From Caballeronia catudaia (lineage in GTDB: Bacteria > Pseudomonadota > Gammaproteobacteria > Burkholderiales > Burkholderiaceae): a stretch of 64,000 nt of DNA. Location of the stretch: contig NZ_FCOF02000025.1 of the NCBI RefSeq assembly GCF_001544755.2, positions 29,780 through 93,779 of the forward strand. Direction: 5' to 3'. A program made the position numbers and the translations under genes. The notes beneath the pieces are model-generated. The model was given only the letters and a program-made list of their open reading frames with translations, did no database searches and had not been told where the DNA came from. Each line of letters begins with the position of its first letter. Position 1 is the stretch's first letter. Shown here in pieces: positions 8,092-16,771 of the stretch.

Positions 8092-8910
8092 ATGTGCCTG
8101 ATCGTCTTCGACTGGCAGCCCGCGGCTTCGCAAGAGAACGGCCGCGCATTGCTGACCCTTTCGGCCAATCGCGACGAATTCTTTCGCCGCGATGCCGAGC
8201 CGATGCACTGGTGGACCGATGCGCCGGGCGTCCTCGCGGGCCGCGATCTGACGGGCGGCGGAACGTGGCTCGGCGTCTCACGCGATGGCCGCTTTGCGGC
8301 GCTGACGAACTATCGCGCGCCGAGCGAGATGCGTCCGAATGCGCCGACGCGCGGCACGCTCGTGAGCGCGTTTCTCGCGGGCGAACGCGTTGCGCCGATG
8401 GACTACCTGCGAGGCGTGGCGCGCGAAGGTCATCGTTATAACGGGTTCAATCTGCTGTGCGGAGATTTCACGCGGCGCGAGCTCGGCTGGTACGGCAATC
8501 GCGCCGATGCGCCGCCCGTTCTGCTCGATGCGGGCGTGCATGGCTTGTCCAACAGCTTGCTGAATACGCCGTGGCCGAAGCTCGTCGCGCAGCGCGAGGC
8601 GTTGTGCGATCTGATTCACGCCGATGAGCGGCCGTCGCTCGATGTGCTCATCGAAACGTTGCGCGATCCGCACATCGCGAACGACGAGCATCTTCCTTCG
8701 ACGGGCATTTCGATCGAGCGGGAACGCGTGCTGTCGGCGGCGTTCATCGAGACGCCCGAATACGGGACGCGCAGCACGACGGCTTTGCGCGTGATGCTGG
8801 CAGCGGGCGGCTTGTCGCTCGAGATCAAGGAACGCAGCGACGACGACGGTTCGCATCGCATCGTGCGGCCGGGGGCGTTCGAGCGGGCGTTCGGGTTTGA
8901 GATCGGCTGA
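8092..8910 (+). CDS. NRDE-family protein (TANGO2 homologue)
   Basis: 272 residues. The N-terminus MCLIVFDW and the signature SANRDEFF (residues 24-31) define the NRDE/TANGO2 family, as do LAGRDLTGGGTWLGV and ALTNYR. The conserved Cys2 is retained. Human TANGO2 has been linked to haem trafficking and mitochondrial function, but the bacterial role is not settled. The gene starts 12 bases after ygfZ, and this linkage to an Fe-S/folate protein is the main contextual clue. It ends 4 bases before the stop of the convergent esterase gene. Confidence 0.88.
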   Translation: MCLIVFDWQPAASQENGRALLTLSANRDEFFRRDAEPMHWWTDAPGVLAGRDLTGGGTWLGVSRDGRFAALTNYRAPSEMRPNAPTRGTLVSAFLAGERVAPMDYLRGVAREGHRYNGFNLLCGDFTRRELGWYGNRADAPPVLLDAGVHGLSNSLLNTPWPKLVAQREALCDLIHADERPSLDVLIETLRDPHIANDEHLPSTGISIERERVLSAAFIETPEYGTRSTTALRVMLAAGGLSLEIKERSDDDGSHRIVRPGAFERAFGFEIG

Positions 8911-8914
8911 TTCG

Positions 8915-9874
8915 CTACGCCGTCTCAAACGCCTTCCGCAACGCCCCGACCGCATCGGCGTGCGCCTGCGCCACTTCCGGCACGAACCCGCCCATCTTGA
9001 AGAACTCGTGAATCATGCCTTCGTAGCGCATGAGCGTGACTGGCACGCCCGCCTTCTCGAGCACTGAAGCAAACGCGATGTCTTCGTCGAATAGCGGATC
9101 GTGGTCCGCCGCCGCGATCCACGCGGGCGCCACGTTCGCGAAGTCGGGCACCCCGCCTGCCGCATCGAGCGGTGCGAAGCGCCAGTCGTCGCGATCGCGG
9201 TCGTCGCGCAGATATTGCGCGAAGAACCATTGAATCGTCTCGCCGGAAAGCAGATATCCGTCGGCGAGCCGCGCATGCGATGCGCTCTTCTGCCATGCGC
9301 TCGTGCCCGGATAGATCAGCAGTTGCAGCCGCAAGCCGATACCCGCGTCGCGCGCGAGCACCGCGCACACGATCGCGAGCGTGCCGCCCGCGCTGTCGCC
9401 GCCGATGGCGAGCCGCGCCGGATCGATGCCTAGCGTCAGCGCTTCGCGCGCGAGCCAGACGAGCGCGTCGAACGCATCGTGGACCGCGACGGGAAACTTG
9501 TGCTCCGGCGCCAGCCGATAATCCACCGATACGACCGCGCAGCCCGCATCGTGCGCAAGCTTTCGGCACAGCGCGTCATGCGTCGATACGCTGCCGACCG
9601 TGAAGCCGCCGCCGTGAAAATAGAGAAGCCCCGCGGAAGGCTCGGCCCAGCCCGGCTCGACCGGATGGTAGATGCGCACGCCGATCGTTTCACCATCGCG
9701 CGTGGGGATGCGCAGGTCTTCGACGCTGAACATCGGCAGCGGCGCGATATCGAGAATCTGCGCGCTCATCGCATACGCGGCGCGCGCCTGTTGCGGCGTG
9801 AGCGTGTGATACGGCGGGCGATTGGCGCGCGCGACCATCTCCAGAATTTGCGCGATCTTCGGATTGAGCGGCAT
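8915..9874 (-). CDS. alpha/beta-hydrolase, hormone-sensitive-lipase family esterase
   Basis: 319 residues, cytoplasmic. The oxyanion-hole motif HGGGF (near residue 89) and nucleophile elbow GGDSAGG (near 158-164) identify the HSL (family IV) carboxylesterases. The acid and base lie near the C-terminus, in AADHDPLFDED (near 255) and MIHEFF (near 288). Likely substrates are short-chain acyl esters; the true substrate is unknown. It is transcribed with the same polarity as the SDR and CoA genes upstream but is separated from the SDR by 60 bases. Confidence 0.9.
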   Translation of the reverse strand: MPLNPKIAQILEMVARANRPPYHTLTPQQARAAYAMSAQILDIAPLPMFSVEDLRIPTRDGETIGVRIYHPVEPGWAEPSAGLLYFHGGGFTVGSVSTHDALCRKLAHDAGCAVVSVDYRLAPEHKFPVAVHDAFDALVWLAREALTLGIDPARLAIGGDSAGGTLAIVCAVLARDAGIGLRLQLLIYPGTSAWQKSASHARLADGYLLSGETIQWFFAQYLRDDRDRDDWRFAPLDAAGGVPDFANVAPAWIAAADHDPLFDEDIAFASVLEKAGVPVTLMRYEGMIHEFFKMGGFVPEVAQAHADAVGALRKAFETA

Positions 9875-9934
9875 CGGCGGGAATAAGCGTCAAAAGGGTC
9901 ACGATGATGCCACGAACCGCGCCACGTCAGCCCG

Positions 9935-10795
9935 TCAGCCCTGACGTTTCAGCGACATCGGATCGGTCGGCGTGCGCAGTTGCGCGATGTCGTCGAGCCG
10001 CAGTTGAACCGACGGCATGATGTGCGGATGCGTGATGACATAGAAGCGTCCTTCGCGCACCGCGTCGAATGTGGCTCCGGCGATGTCACGCGCCGAGCGC
10101 TTGCCGCCTTCCACCGCTCGCGTCAGTTGCCGCGCCGCGAGCTTTTGCGAGGCGGTGTAAGGCGCCGCGTTGGCGAGCGCCTCGGGCCGCGAGCGTTCGG
10201 CGTCCGCAATGCCCGTCGGCACGAACGCGGGGCACAGCAGCGACACGCCGATGAGCGACGCGCCCGCGAGCCGCAAGTCGTGATGAAGCGTTTCGGTCAT
10301 CGCGACGACCGCATGCTTCGACGCGTTGTAGACGCCCATCGCGGGCGCCGCGAGCAGGCCCGCCACCGACGCCGTATTGACGATATGCGCCGGCTCCTTC
10401 TGCTCGAGCATGATCGGCACGAATGCGCGCAATCCGTTCGCGACGCCCATCACGTTCACGCCGAACACCCATTGCCAGTCGTTCGCGCTGTTTTCCCAGA
10501 CGAAGCCGCCCGCGCCTACGCCCGCGTTGTTGAAGAGCAGATGCACGCCGCCGAACGCATCGAGCGTGGCGCGCGCGAGCGCTTCGACCTGCGCGCTATC
10601 GGACACGTCCGTCGTGACGCCGATCGCATCGCCGCCCGTCGCGCGCACCGCTTCGACGGTTGCGGCGAGTGCGGCGGTGTCGAGATCGGCGAGCGCGAGC
10701 TTCATGCCGAGCGCCGCGCCCTCTTTCGCGAACTCGCGCCCGAACCCGCTACCCGCGCCCGTGATGACGGCGACCTTGCCTTCGAAGCGTTCCAC
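9935..10795 (-). CDS. short-chain dehydrogenase/reductase (SDR)
   Basis: 286 residues. Classical SDR with the cofactor motif ITGAGSGFG near residue 12 (TGxxxGxG), NNAGVG (near 91), the catalytic Ser in ASVAG (near 143) and YNASKHAV (Tyr and Lys near 156-160). The Asp-rich LALADLD after beta-2 suggests NAD preference, an inference. The C-terminal extension (PHIMPSVQLRLDDIAQL) is typical of SDRs linked to CoA or lipid metabolism in Burkholderiaceae. It follows the NADP-dependent oxidoreductase gene by 16 bases, so the two are probably co-transcribed. Confidence 0.9.
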   Translation of the reverse strand: MERFEGKVAVITGAGSGFGREFAKEGAALGMKLALADLDTAALAATVEAVRATGGDAIGVTTDVSDSAQVEALARATLDAFGGVHLLFNNAGVGAGGFVWENSANDWQWVFGVNVMGVANGLRAFVPIMLEQKEPAHIVNTASVAGLLAAPAMGVYNASKHAVVAMTETLHHDLRLAGASLIGVSLLCPAFVPTGIADAERSRPEALANAAPYTASQKLAARQLTRAVEGGKRSARDIAGATFDAVREGRFYVITHPHIMPSVQLRLDDIAQLRTPTDPMSLKRQG

Positions 10796-10811
10796 GTTCG
10801 GTCCTCGTGAT

Positions 10812-11816
10812 TCAAACGAGCTTCACGAGCTGCTTGCCGAAGTTCTTCCCGCGCAACAGGCCGAGAAACGCTTCGGGCGCATTTTCGAGCCCTTCCGTGA
10901 TGCTCTCGCGAAAATGCAGCTTCTTCGTCGCGATGCGTTCGCCGAGCTCCTTCAGCGCCTGCGGCCAGATATCGAGATGCTCGTAGACGATGAAGCCCTG
11001 CAGCTTGAGGCGCTGCGTCAGGATGAGCCGGGGCGCGTCCATCGGCAGGGGCTTGCCGTTGTAGCCGGAGATCATGCCGCACACCGCGACGCGCCCGAAC
11101 GCGTTCATGCGCGCGAGCACGGCATTGAGCACTTCGCCGCCGACGTTCTCGAAATAGCCGTCGACGCCATCGGGTGTCGCGGCTTTCAGATCCTCGTAGA
11201 GCTTGCCCGCCTTGTAGTCGACGCACGCATCGAAGCCGAGCGTCTCGACGACATAGCGGCACTTTTCCGCGCCGCCCGCGATGCCCACCGCGCGGCAGCC
11301 GGCCGCCTTCGCCAGTTGCCCGACGACGCTGCCCACCGCGCCGCTCGCCGCCGACACGACGACCGTCTCGCCTGCCTTCGGCTCGATGATGCCGTTCAGC
11401 CCGTACCACGCCGTGACGCCCGGCATGCCGACCGCGCCGAGATACGCGGAAAGCGGCACGCGCGACGTATCGACCTTGTTCAGCCCCTTGCCATCGGAGG
11501 TGCCGTATTCCTGCCAGCCGGACATGCCGACGACGTGGTCGCCGGTCTTGAACGCCGCATTGCGCGACTCGCTCACGACGCCCGCGGTGCCGCCGATCAT
11601 TACCTGATCGAGCGGCTGCGGCGCGGCGTACGATTTCGCGTCGTCCATGCGCCCGCGCATGTACGGATCGAGCGACAGATAGTGATTGCGCACGCGCACT
11701 TCGCCGTCCTGAAGCGGCGCGAGCGGCGTTTCGACGAGCTTGAAATTCGACACCGACGCCTCGCCTTGCGGCCGCGAGACGAGCAAAATCTGACGGTTGA
11801 TCTGTGCGTCTGCCAT
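10812..11816 (-). CDS. NADP-dependent oxidoreductase, leukotriene-B4-dehydrogenase / CurA type
   Basis: 334 residues, zinc-free MDR superfamily. It opens MADAQINRQILLVSRPQGEA and carries LSLDPYMRGRM (near residue 50), the hallmark of the prostaglandin reductase/CurA branch. The nucleotide-binding motif is AASGAVGSVVGQLAK (near 153), with ENVGGEVL further on. Members reduce alpha,beta-unsaturated ketones or aldehydes with NADPH in the cytoplasm. The ATG at 11814-11816 has an AAGGAGA ribosome site. It lies 29 bases downstream of the thioesterase gene, within the same-direction CoA-metabolism run. Confidence 0.92.
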   Translation of the reverse strand: MADAQINRQILLVSRPQGEASVSNFKLVETPLAPLQDGEVRVRNHYLSLDPYMRGRMDDAKSYAAPQPLDQVMIGGTAGVVSESRNAAFKTGDHVVGMSGWQEYGTSDGKGLNKVDTSRVPLSAYLGAVGMPGVTAWYGLNGIIEPKAGETVVVSAASGAVGSVVGQLAKAAGCRAVGIAGGAEKCRYVVETLGFDACVDYKAGKLYEDLKAATPDGVDGYFENVGGEVLNAVLARMNAFGRVAVCGMISGYNGKPLPMDAPRLILTQRLKLQGFIVYEHLDIWPQALKELGERIATKKLHFRESITEGLENAPEAFLGLLRGKNFGKQLVKLV

Positions 11817-11845
11817 GCGGATTCTCCTTGGAGACAATGCGAAAA

Positions 11846-12325
11846 TCAGGCGTCGCTCGGTCCGGGCTTCGCCTTCGGATCGGAACGCATCTTCTGTTTG
11901 ACGATGTCGCGCCCGACCGCGAGCCGCTTCATGTACTTGAACGTGCCGAGCGCCTTCGCGACGAAATGGCCTTCGCTGTCGCGGATCTCGCCTTCGCAGT
12001 AGGCCATCGTGGTCGAGCGATGCAGCACGCGGCCGTAACCGCGCAGCTCGCCTCGCCCCGGCTGCATGAAGTTCACTTTCATCTCGACGGTGACGACGCC
12101 GATGCCATCGCCCGCGATACTGCGCGCCGCGACCGCGAGCGCGCTGTCGAGCAGCGTCATCGTGACGCCGCCGTGCGCGATGCCCCACGTGTTCATGTGC
12201 TCGTCCCGAAGCGGCATGCGCACTTCGCTTTCACCGTCATTCGCCTTGACGATCTCGACGCCGAGCGCGTCGATGAACGGGCTTTCGAGGGACACGCCGC
12301 CTGCTGATGATTCGGAAGAGGACAT
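11846..12325 (-). CDS. PaaI-family hotdog-fold thioesterase
   Basis: 159 residues from the ATG at 12323-12325, five bases after the Dabb stop; a longer frame exists upstream but overlaps that gene. The hotdog signature is in NTWGIAHGGVTMTLLDSALAVAA (residues about 46-68), where HGG and the following Asp form the active site, with VEMKVNFMQPG in the second half. Such enzymes hydrolyse acyl- or aryl-CoA thioesters in the cytoplasm, often to rescue CoA during catabolism. The close spacing on both sides points to an operon with the Dabb and reductase genes. Confidence 0.88.
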   Translation of the reverse strand: MSSSESSAGGVSLESPFIDALGVEIVKANDGESEVRMPLRDEHMNTWGIAHGGVTMTLLDSALAVAARSIAGDGIGVVTVEMKVNFMQPGRGELRGYGRVLHRSTTMAYCEGEIRDSEGHFVAKALGTFKYMKRLAVGRDIVKQKMRSDPKAKPGPSDA

Positions 12326-12330
12326 CGCGC

Positions 12331-12633
12331 TCACACTTCGTAATCGACGCACTGACGTTCTTCGCGGATCGCCGCGACGAAGTCCTTCAGCGCCTGATGT
12401 TTCGGATGGACCTGATACGCTTCGAGCGCGGCTTTGTCGTCGAAATCGGAGACGAGCACGACGTCATACGTGCAGTCGAAACCCGGTTGCGCGGTGCCGA
12501 CTTCGAAATGCCCCTGACCCTTCACGATGCTGCGGCAGGTTTCGAGCTTCGCCTTCAGCTTCTGCGCGTTTTCCGCGCGGCTCGCGCCCCCGGCGTTTTC
12601 CTTCAGCTTCCACATGACGATGTGACGTAGCAC
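12331..12633 (-). CDS. Dabb-domain (stress-responsive A/B barrel) protein
   Basis: 100 residues forming one dimeric alpha/beta-barrel (Dabb) domain. MLRHIVMWKLKENA at the start is the characteristic first strand, and VVLVSDFDDKAALEAY.VHPKH is the second conserved block. Family members range from stress proteins to small cyclases; no catalytic assignment is possible here. It sits five bases upstream of the thioesterase gene, and a 61-base gap after thiolase sequence could hold its promoter. Its conservation inside the CoA block suggests an accessory role. Confidence 0.88.
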   Translation of the reverse strand: MLRHIVMWKLKENAGGASRAENAQKLKAKLETCRSIVKGQGHFEVGTAQPGFDCTYDVVLVSDFDDKAALEAYQVHPKHQALKDFVAAIREERQCVDYEV

Positions 12634-12694
12634 GGCGACTCCTTCATTTGCGATGAATCCCGAAGGTTAGCAAAAATCATCGAGCAGCAAATGC

Positions 12695-13873
12695 TCACAC
12701 GACTTCGAACAACCCCGCCGCGCCCTGCCCGCCGCCGATGCACATCGTCACCACGACGAACTTCGCGCCGCGCCGCTTGCCTTCGATGAGCGCGTGTCCG
12801 GTGAGGCGCGCGCCCGACACGCCGTACGGATGCCCGACCGCGATCGCGCCGCCGTTCACGTTCAGGCGCTCGTCGGGAATGCCCAGCTTGTCGCGGCAAT
12901 AGAGCACCTGCACGGCGAAGGCCTCGTTCAGCTCCCACAGGTCGATATCGTCGACGTTGAGGCCCGCGCGCCGCAACAGCTTTGGCACCGCGAACACCGG
13001 ACCGATGCCCATTTCATCCGGCTGGCAGCCGGCGACCGCGAAGCCGCGGAAGATGCCGAGCGGCTGCAGGCCTTCCTTCTCGGCGAGCGTCGCGTTCATC
13101 ACGACGCACGCCGACGCGCCATCGGAGAACTGGCTCGCGTTGCCCGCCGTGACGACGCCGCCCGGCAGCGCAGTGCGAATCTTCGACACGCCTTCGAGCG
13201 TCGTGTCGGCGCGGATGCCTTCGTCGGCGGTGAGCGTGACTTCCTGCGTGAACATGCGTCCCGTCGACTTGTCGGCGAGACCGGCCAGCACGGTGATCGG
13301 CACGATTTCATCGTCGAACTTGCCCGCGGCCTGCGCTGCCGCCGCACGCTGCTGCGAGCGCACGCCGTAGGCGTCCTGCCGTTCTTTCGTTATCTCGTAG
13401 CGCCGCGCGACGTTCTCCGCGGTCTGCAGCATAGACCAGTAGATCGAGGGCTTGTGCTGGTTCAGCCAGCTTTCGGCGAGCATGTGGCGATTCATCTCGT
13501 TCTGCACGCACGAGATCGATTCGACGCCGCCCGCGACGAAGACATCGCCCTCGCCCGTCATCACGCGCTGCGCCGCGAGCGCGATCGTCTGCAAACCCGA
13601 CGAGCAGAAGCGGTTCACCGTCATGCCGGGCACGGAGACGGGCAGGCCGGCGCGCAACGCGATCTGCCGCGCGATGTTCATGCCCGTCGCGCCTTCCGGA
13701 TTCGCGCAGCCCATGATGACATCCTCGATGCGCGCCGGATCGAGCCCCGCGCGCTCGACGACAGCCTTCGTCACGTGGCCGCCGAGCGTCGCGCCGTGCG
13801 TCATGTTCAGCGCGCCGCGCCAGGATTTGGCGAGCGCGGTGCGCGCCGTCGATACGATGACTGCATCGGTCAT
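12695..13873 (-). CDS. acetyl-CoA acyltransferase (thiolase)
   Basis: 392 residues, full thiolase length. The nucleophile Cys90 lies in NRFCSSGLQ, NEAF near residue 325, GHPYGVSGAR near 350 and CIGGGQGAAG near the C-terminus, so all catalytic loops are intact. It cleaves 3-ketoacyl-CoA with CoA in the last step of beta-oxidation and is the natural partner of the hydratase/dehydrogenase two genes upstream. The ATG overlaps the stop codon of the nicotinamidase gene (ATGA type, four bases), with GGGAGA as ribosome site. It resembles fadA-type more than phaA-type thiolases, an inference from its context. Confidence 0.93.
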   Translation of the reverse strand: MTDAVIVSTARTALAKSWRGALNMTHGATLGGHVTKAVVERAGLDPARIEDVIMGCANPEGATGMNIARQIALRAGLPVSVPGMTVNRFCSSGLQTIALAAQRVMTGEGDVFVAGGVESISCVQNEMNRHMLAESWLNQHKPSIYWSMLQTAENVARRYEITKERQDAYGVRSQQRAAAAQAAGKFDDEIVPITVLAGLADKSTGRMFTQEVTLTADEGIRADTTLEGVSKIRTALPGGVVTAGNASQFSDGASACVVMNATLAEKEGLQPLGIFRGFAVAGCQPDEMGIGPVFAVPKLLRRAGLNVDDIDLWELNEAFAVQVLYCRDKLGIPDERLNVNGGAIAVGHPYGVSGARLTGHALIEGKRRGAKFVVVTMCIGGGQGAAGLFEVV

Positions 13874-14520
13874 GTCGTCTCCCTTTCCTTCAATATGTCT
13901 TCCGACCTCACGCGCTTCACGCCCGCGGCCTGCATGTCTCGCCACGCCTGATCGAGCGAGCCGTTCAGGTCGATCGCGCGGCACGCGTCTTCGATCACGT
14001 TGACCTCGAAACCCGCGGCGCGCGCATCGAGCGCGGACCACGCGACGCAATAGTCGGTCGCGAGTCCCGCGAGCCAGACACGCGTTGCGCCGACATCGCG
14101 CAGATACCCTCCGAGGCCGGTCGGCGTCACGCGATCGGCTTCGAGAAACGCCGAATAGCTGTCGACACGCTCGTGATGCCCCTTGCGCACGACGAGCCGC
14201 GCATGCGGCACATGCAGCTTGCGATGCAGCGCCGAGCCTTCGGTGTCCTGCACGCAATGCACCGGCCACAGCACCTGTTCGCCGTAAGGCAGCGTCATCG
14301 TCTCGAAGGGCTTGCGGCCTGCGTGATTCGCGGCGAACGACACATGCGAGCGCGGATGCCAGTCCTGCGTCAGCACGACATGCGAGAACGCGCGCGCCAG
14401 GCGATTGATGACAGGCACGATCTCATTGCCACGCGCGACGGCGAGCGCTCCGCCCGGCATGAAATCGTTCTGCACATCGACGACGAGGAGTACATCTTCG
14501 ACAGGTTTCATCTCAGCCAT
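13870..14520 (-). CDS. pncA: nicotinamidase (isochorismatase superfamily)
   Basis: 216 residues. Converts nicotinamide to nicotinate for NAD salvage in the cytoplasm. The catalytic triad is complete: Asp15 in VDVQNDF, Lys113 in RKGHHERVDSYSAF and Cys158 in TDYCV. Metal ligands Asp53, His55, His59 and His88 are present, which separates true nicotinamidases from other isochorismatase-like proteins. The start at 14518-14520 overlaps the end of the upstream beta-oxidation gene by eight bases, and its own stop overlaps the thiolase start, so it is translationally embedded in a fatty-acid operon. An alternative ATG three codons later is possible. Confidence 0.93.
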   Translation of the reverse strand: MAEMKPVEDVLLVVDVQNDFMPGGALAVARGNEIVPVINRLARAFSHVVLTQDWHPRSHVSFAANHAGRKPFETMTLPYGEQVLWPVHCVQDTEGSALHRKLHVPHARLVVRKGHHERVDSYSAFLEADRVTPTGLGGYLRDVGATRVWLAGLATDYCVAWSALDARAAGFEVNVIEDACRAIDLNGSLDQAWRDMQAAGVKRVRSEDILKERETT

Positions 14521-16597
14521 TGAAGCGTCCATTCGATTTCGCGAGTTCGGTCACGCGCGCGGATAACTGCCACGCGTCGCCGTTGACCTGCTTCGCGTAT
14601 TTGCGGATCGCGCGTTCGACGTTGTAGAGGCCGATGGTGTCCGCGTAGAGCATCGGCCCGCCGCGCCAGAGCGGAAAGCCGTAGCCCGTCAGATAGACCA
14701 TGTCGATATCCGACGCCTTCGCGGCGATGCCTTCCTCGAGGATCTTCGCGCCTTCGTTCACGAGTGACAGCACGAGGCGTCCGACGATCTCGTCATCGTC
14801 GATCCTGCGCCGCCCGATGCCGCGTTCCTTCGAATACGCGACGATCATCTCGTCAACGCTTTCTGATGGCAACGCGTCGCGCTTGCCTGGCCGATAGTCG
14901 TACCAGCCCGCGCCGGTCTTCTGCCCGAAGCGGCCCGTCTCGCACAGACGATCCGCGATGCGCGAATAGTGCAACTCGGGCTGCTCGCGATAACGGCGCT
15001 TGCGAATGGCCCAGCCGATGTCGTTGCCCGCGAGATCGCTCATGCGGAACGGGCCCATCGCGAAGCCGAACTTTTCGATTGCGCGATCGATCTGCGCGGG
15101 CAGCGCGCCTTCTTCGAGCATGAAAAGCGCCTGGCGAATGTACTGCTCGATCATTCTGTTGCCGATGAAGCCATCGCACACGCCCGACACCACGGCCGTC
15201 TTGCGGATCTTTTTCGCGAGCTGCATGACGGTCGCGAGGACGTCCTTTTCGGTCTTCTCGCCGCGCACGACTTCGAGCAGCTTCATCACGTTGGCGGGGC
15301 TGAAGAAGTGCATGCCGATGACGTCGCCGGGACGCGACGTGAACGACGCGATCCTGTTCAGATCGAGCGTCGATGTATTCGATGCGAGAATCGCGCCGGG
15401 CTTCGCGATTTCATCGAGACGACGGAACACCTGTTCCTTCACGCTCAAATCCTCGAACACGGCTTCGATGATGAGATCGGCTTGAGCAAGCGCTTCATAA
15501 GCGAGCGTAGGCTGAATCAGCGCCATGCGCTCTTCCGCTTTCTCCTGCGTGAGCTTGCCCTTTTTGACCTGCGCTTCGTAGTTGGCGCGCATCGTGGCGA
15601 GGCCGCGGTCGAGCGCCTCCTGCTTGGTTTCGAGCAGGGTGACGGGCAGGCCCGCGTTGAGGAAGTTCATCGCGATGCCGCCGCCCATCGTGCCCGCGCC
15701 GACGACGCCCACGCGTTCGATCTTTCGGACCGGCGTGCCGGACGGCACATCGGCGATCTTGCCCGCAGCGCGTTCGCCGAAAAACGCATGACGCAGCGCG
15801 CGGCTTTCCGGTGTCTGCACGAGCGAGAGAAAGCATTCGCGCTCGAACGCAAGGCCGCGCTCGAAGCCTTCCTTCACGCCCTTTTCGATCGCGTCGATGC
15901 ATTTGTGCGGCGCCGGAAAATGCATAGCGACTGCCGCAACGCCGTTCCTCGCGAACCGAATGAAACCCTCGGGGTTCGGATGTTCGATGGCGCGATCGCG
16001 AACCTTCGGATGCGCACCGCCCCGGTCGGCGGCCTGGCCGGCGAGAGACAGCGCGGCTTCGAGCAGATCGCCTTGCGCGAGTTCGTCGAAAAGCCCGGTA
16101 TGCGCGAGCTTCTCCGACAACACCGGCGTGCCCGACACGATCATGTTCAGCGCCGCTTCCAGCCCGATCACGCGCGGCAGGCGCTGTGTGCCGCCCGCGC
16201 CGGGCAGAAGGCCGAGCTTCACTTCCGGCAGCGCGATCTGTGCACCGGGCGCGGCGATCCGGTAATGCGCGCCGAGCGCGAGCTCGAGACCGCCGCCCAT
16301 CGCGACAGCGTGGATCGCCGCGACGATCGGTTTCGCGCTGGCTTCCAGCACCTGGATCACCGTGGTGAGCGTCGGTTCCTGCGTGGCCTTCGGCGTATTG
16401 AATTCGGTGATGTCCGCGCCGCCCGAGAACGCCTTGCCCGCGCCGATGATGACGATGGCGCGCACGCTCGCATCATCGTTCGCGCGCTCGACGCCTTCGA
16501 CGATGCCGAGGCGCGTCGAATACCCGAGCCCGTTGACGGGCGGATTGTCGAGCGTGATGACGGCGACGCCGCCGCGGATCGTGTAGTCCACTGCCAT
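14513..16597 (-). CDS. bifunctional enoyl-CoA hydratase / 3-hydroxyacyl-CoA dehydrogenase (FadB/FadJ-like)
   Basis: 694 residues, multifunctional beta-oxidation enzyme. Residues 1-190 form an enoyl-CoA hydratase domain (AFSGGADITEF, AVAMGGGLELALGAHYRIA, ALPEVKLGLLPGAGGTQRLP, with the catalytic Glu residues). From about 295 the NAD-binding 3-hydroxyacyl-CoA dehydrogenase domain starts with VGVVGAGTMGGGIAMNF; SNTSTL and GMHFFSPANVM follow, then two C-terminal 3HCDH domains. The start at 16595-16597 follows a GGAGA site. It leads the nicotinamidase-thiolase run. A perfect palindrome, GAACGATCGTTC, lies 67-78 bases upstream and may be the operator of a TetR-type fatty-acid regulator. Confidence 0.95.
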   Translation of the reverse strand: MAVDYTIRGGVAVITLDNPPVNGLGYSTRLGIVEGVERANDDASVRAIVIIGAGKAFSGGADITEFNTPKATQEPTLTTVIQVLEASAKPIVAAIHAVAMGGGLELALGAHYRIAAPGAQIALPEVKLGLLPGAGGTQRLPRVIGLEAALNMIVSGTPVLSEKLAHTGLFDELAQGDLLEAALSLAGQAADRGGAHPKVRDRAIEHPNPEGFIRFARNGVAAVAMHFPAPHKCIDAIEKGVKEGFERGLAFERECFLSLVQTPESRALRHAFFGERAAGKIADVPSGTPVRKIERVGVVGAGTMGGGIAMNFLNAGLPVTLLETKQEALDRGLATMRANYEAQVKKGKLTQEKAEERMALIQPTLAYEALAQADLIIEAVFEDLSVKEQVFRRLDEIAKPGAILASNTSTLDLNRIASFTSRPGDVIGMHFFSPANVMKLLEVVRGEKTEKDVLATVMQLAKKIRKTAVVSGVCDGFIGNRMIEQYIRQALFMLEEGALPAQIDRAIEKFGFAMGPFRMSDLAGNDIGWAIRKRRYREQPELHYSRIADRLCETGRFGQKTGAGWYDYRPGKRDALPSESVDEMIVAYSKERGIGRRRIDDDEIVGRLVLSLVNEGAKILEEGIAAKASDIDMVYLTGYGFPLWRGGPMLYADTIGLYNVERAIRKYAKQVNGDAWQLSARVTELAKSNGRFNG

Positions 16598-16663
16598 GAA
16601 CGTGTCTCCTGTCGACCGGATAACGGATCGATTGTGGGCGATCGGTCCAGAATACACAAAAGA

Positions 16664-16675
16664 GAACGATCGTTC
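16664..16675. promoter_or_regulatory. 12-bp perfect palindrome, candidate operator of the hydratase/dehydrogenase operon
   Basis: GAACGATCGTTC reads the same on both strands and sits in an AT-rich patch directly upstream of the beta-oxidation gene. TetR-family regulators of fatty-acid genes in betaproteobacteria are known to bind ACG..CGT-cored palindromes of this kind; assigning a specific regulator is inference. Confidence 0.5.
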
Positions 16676-16716
16676 AATTAAGATGATTGCGCGGCGAGCA
16701 GGGGCGCAAGAGTGCG

Positions 16717-16751
16717 AAAGCCCCGGCTCCGCGCGCACGGACCGGGGCTTT
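16717..16751 (-). terminator. probable terminator of the acyl-CoA ligase gene
   Basis: A 10-bp perfect stem AAAGCCCCGG/CCGGGGCTTT encloses a 15-base loop, 20 bases past the ligase stop codon on the minus strand. The T-run is short, so termination may be weak or bidirectional. Confidence 0.6.
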
Positions 16752-16771
16752 GCCGAGACGGCAAGACCAGC

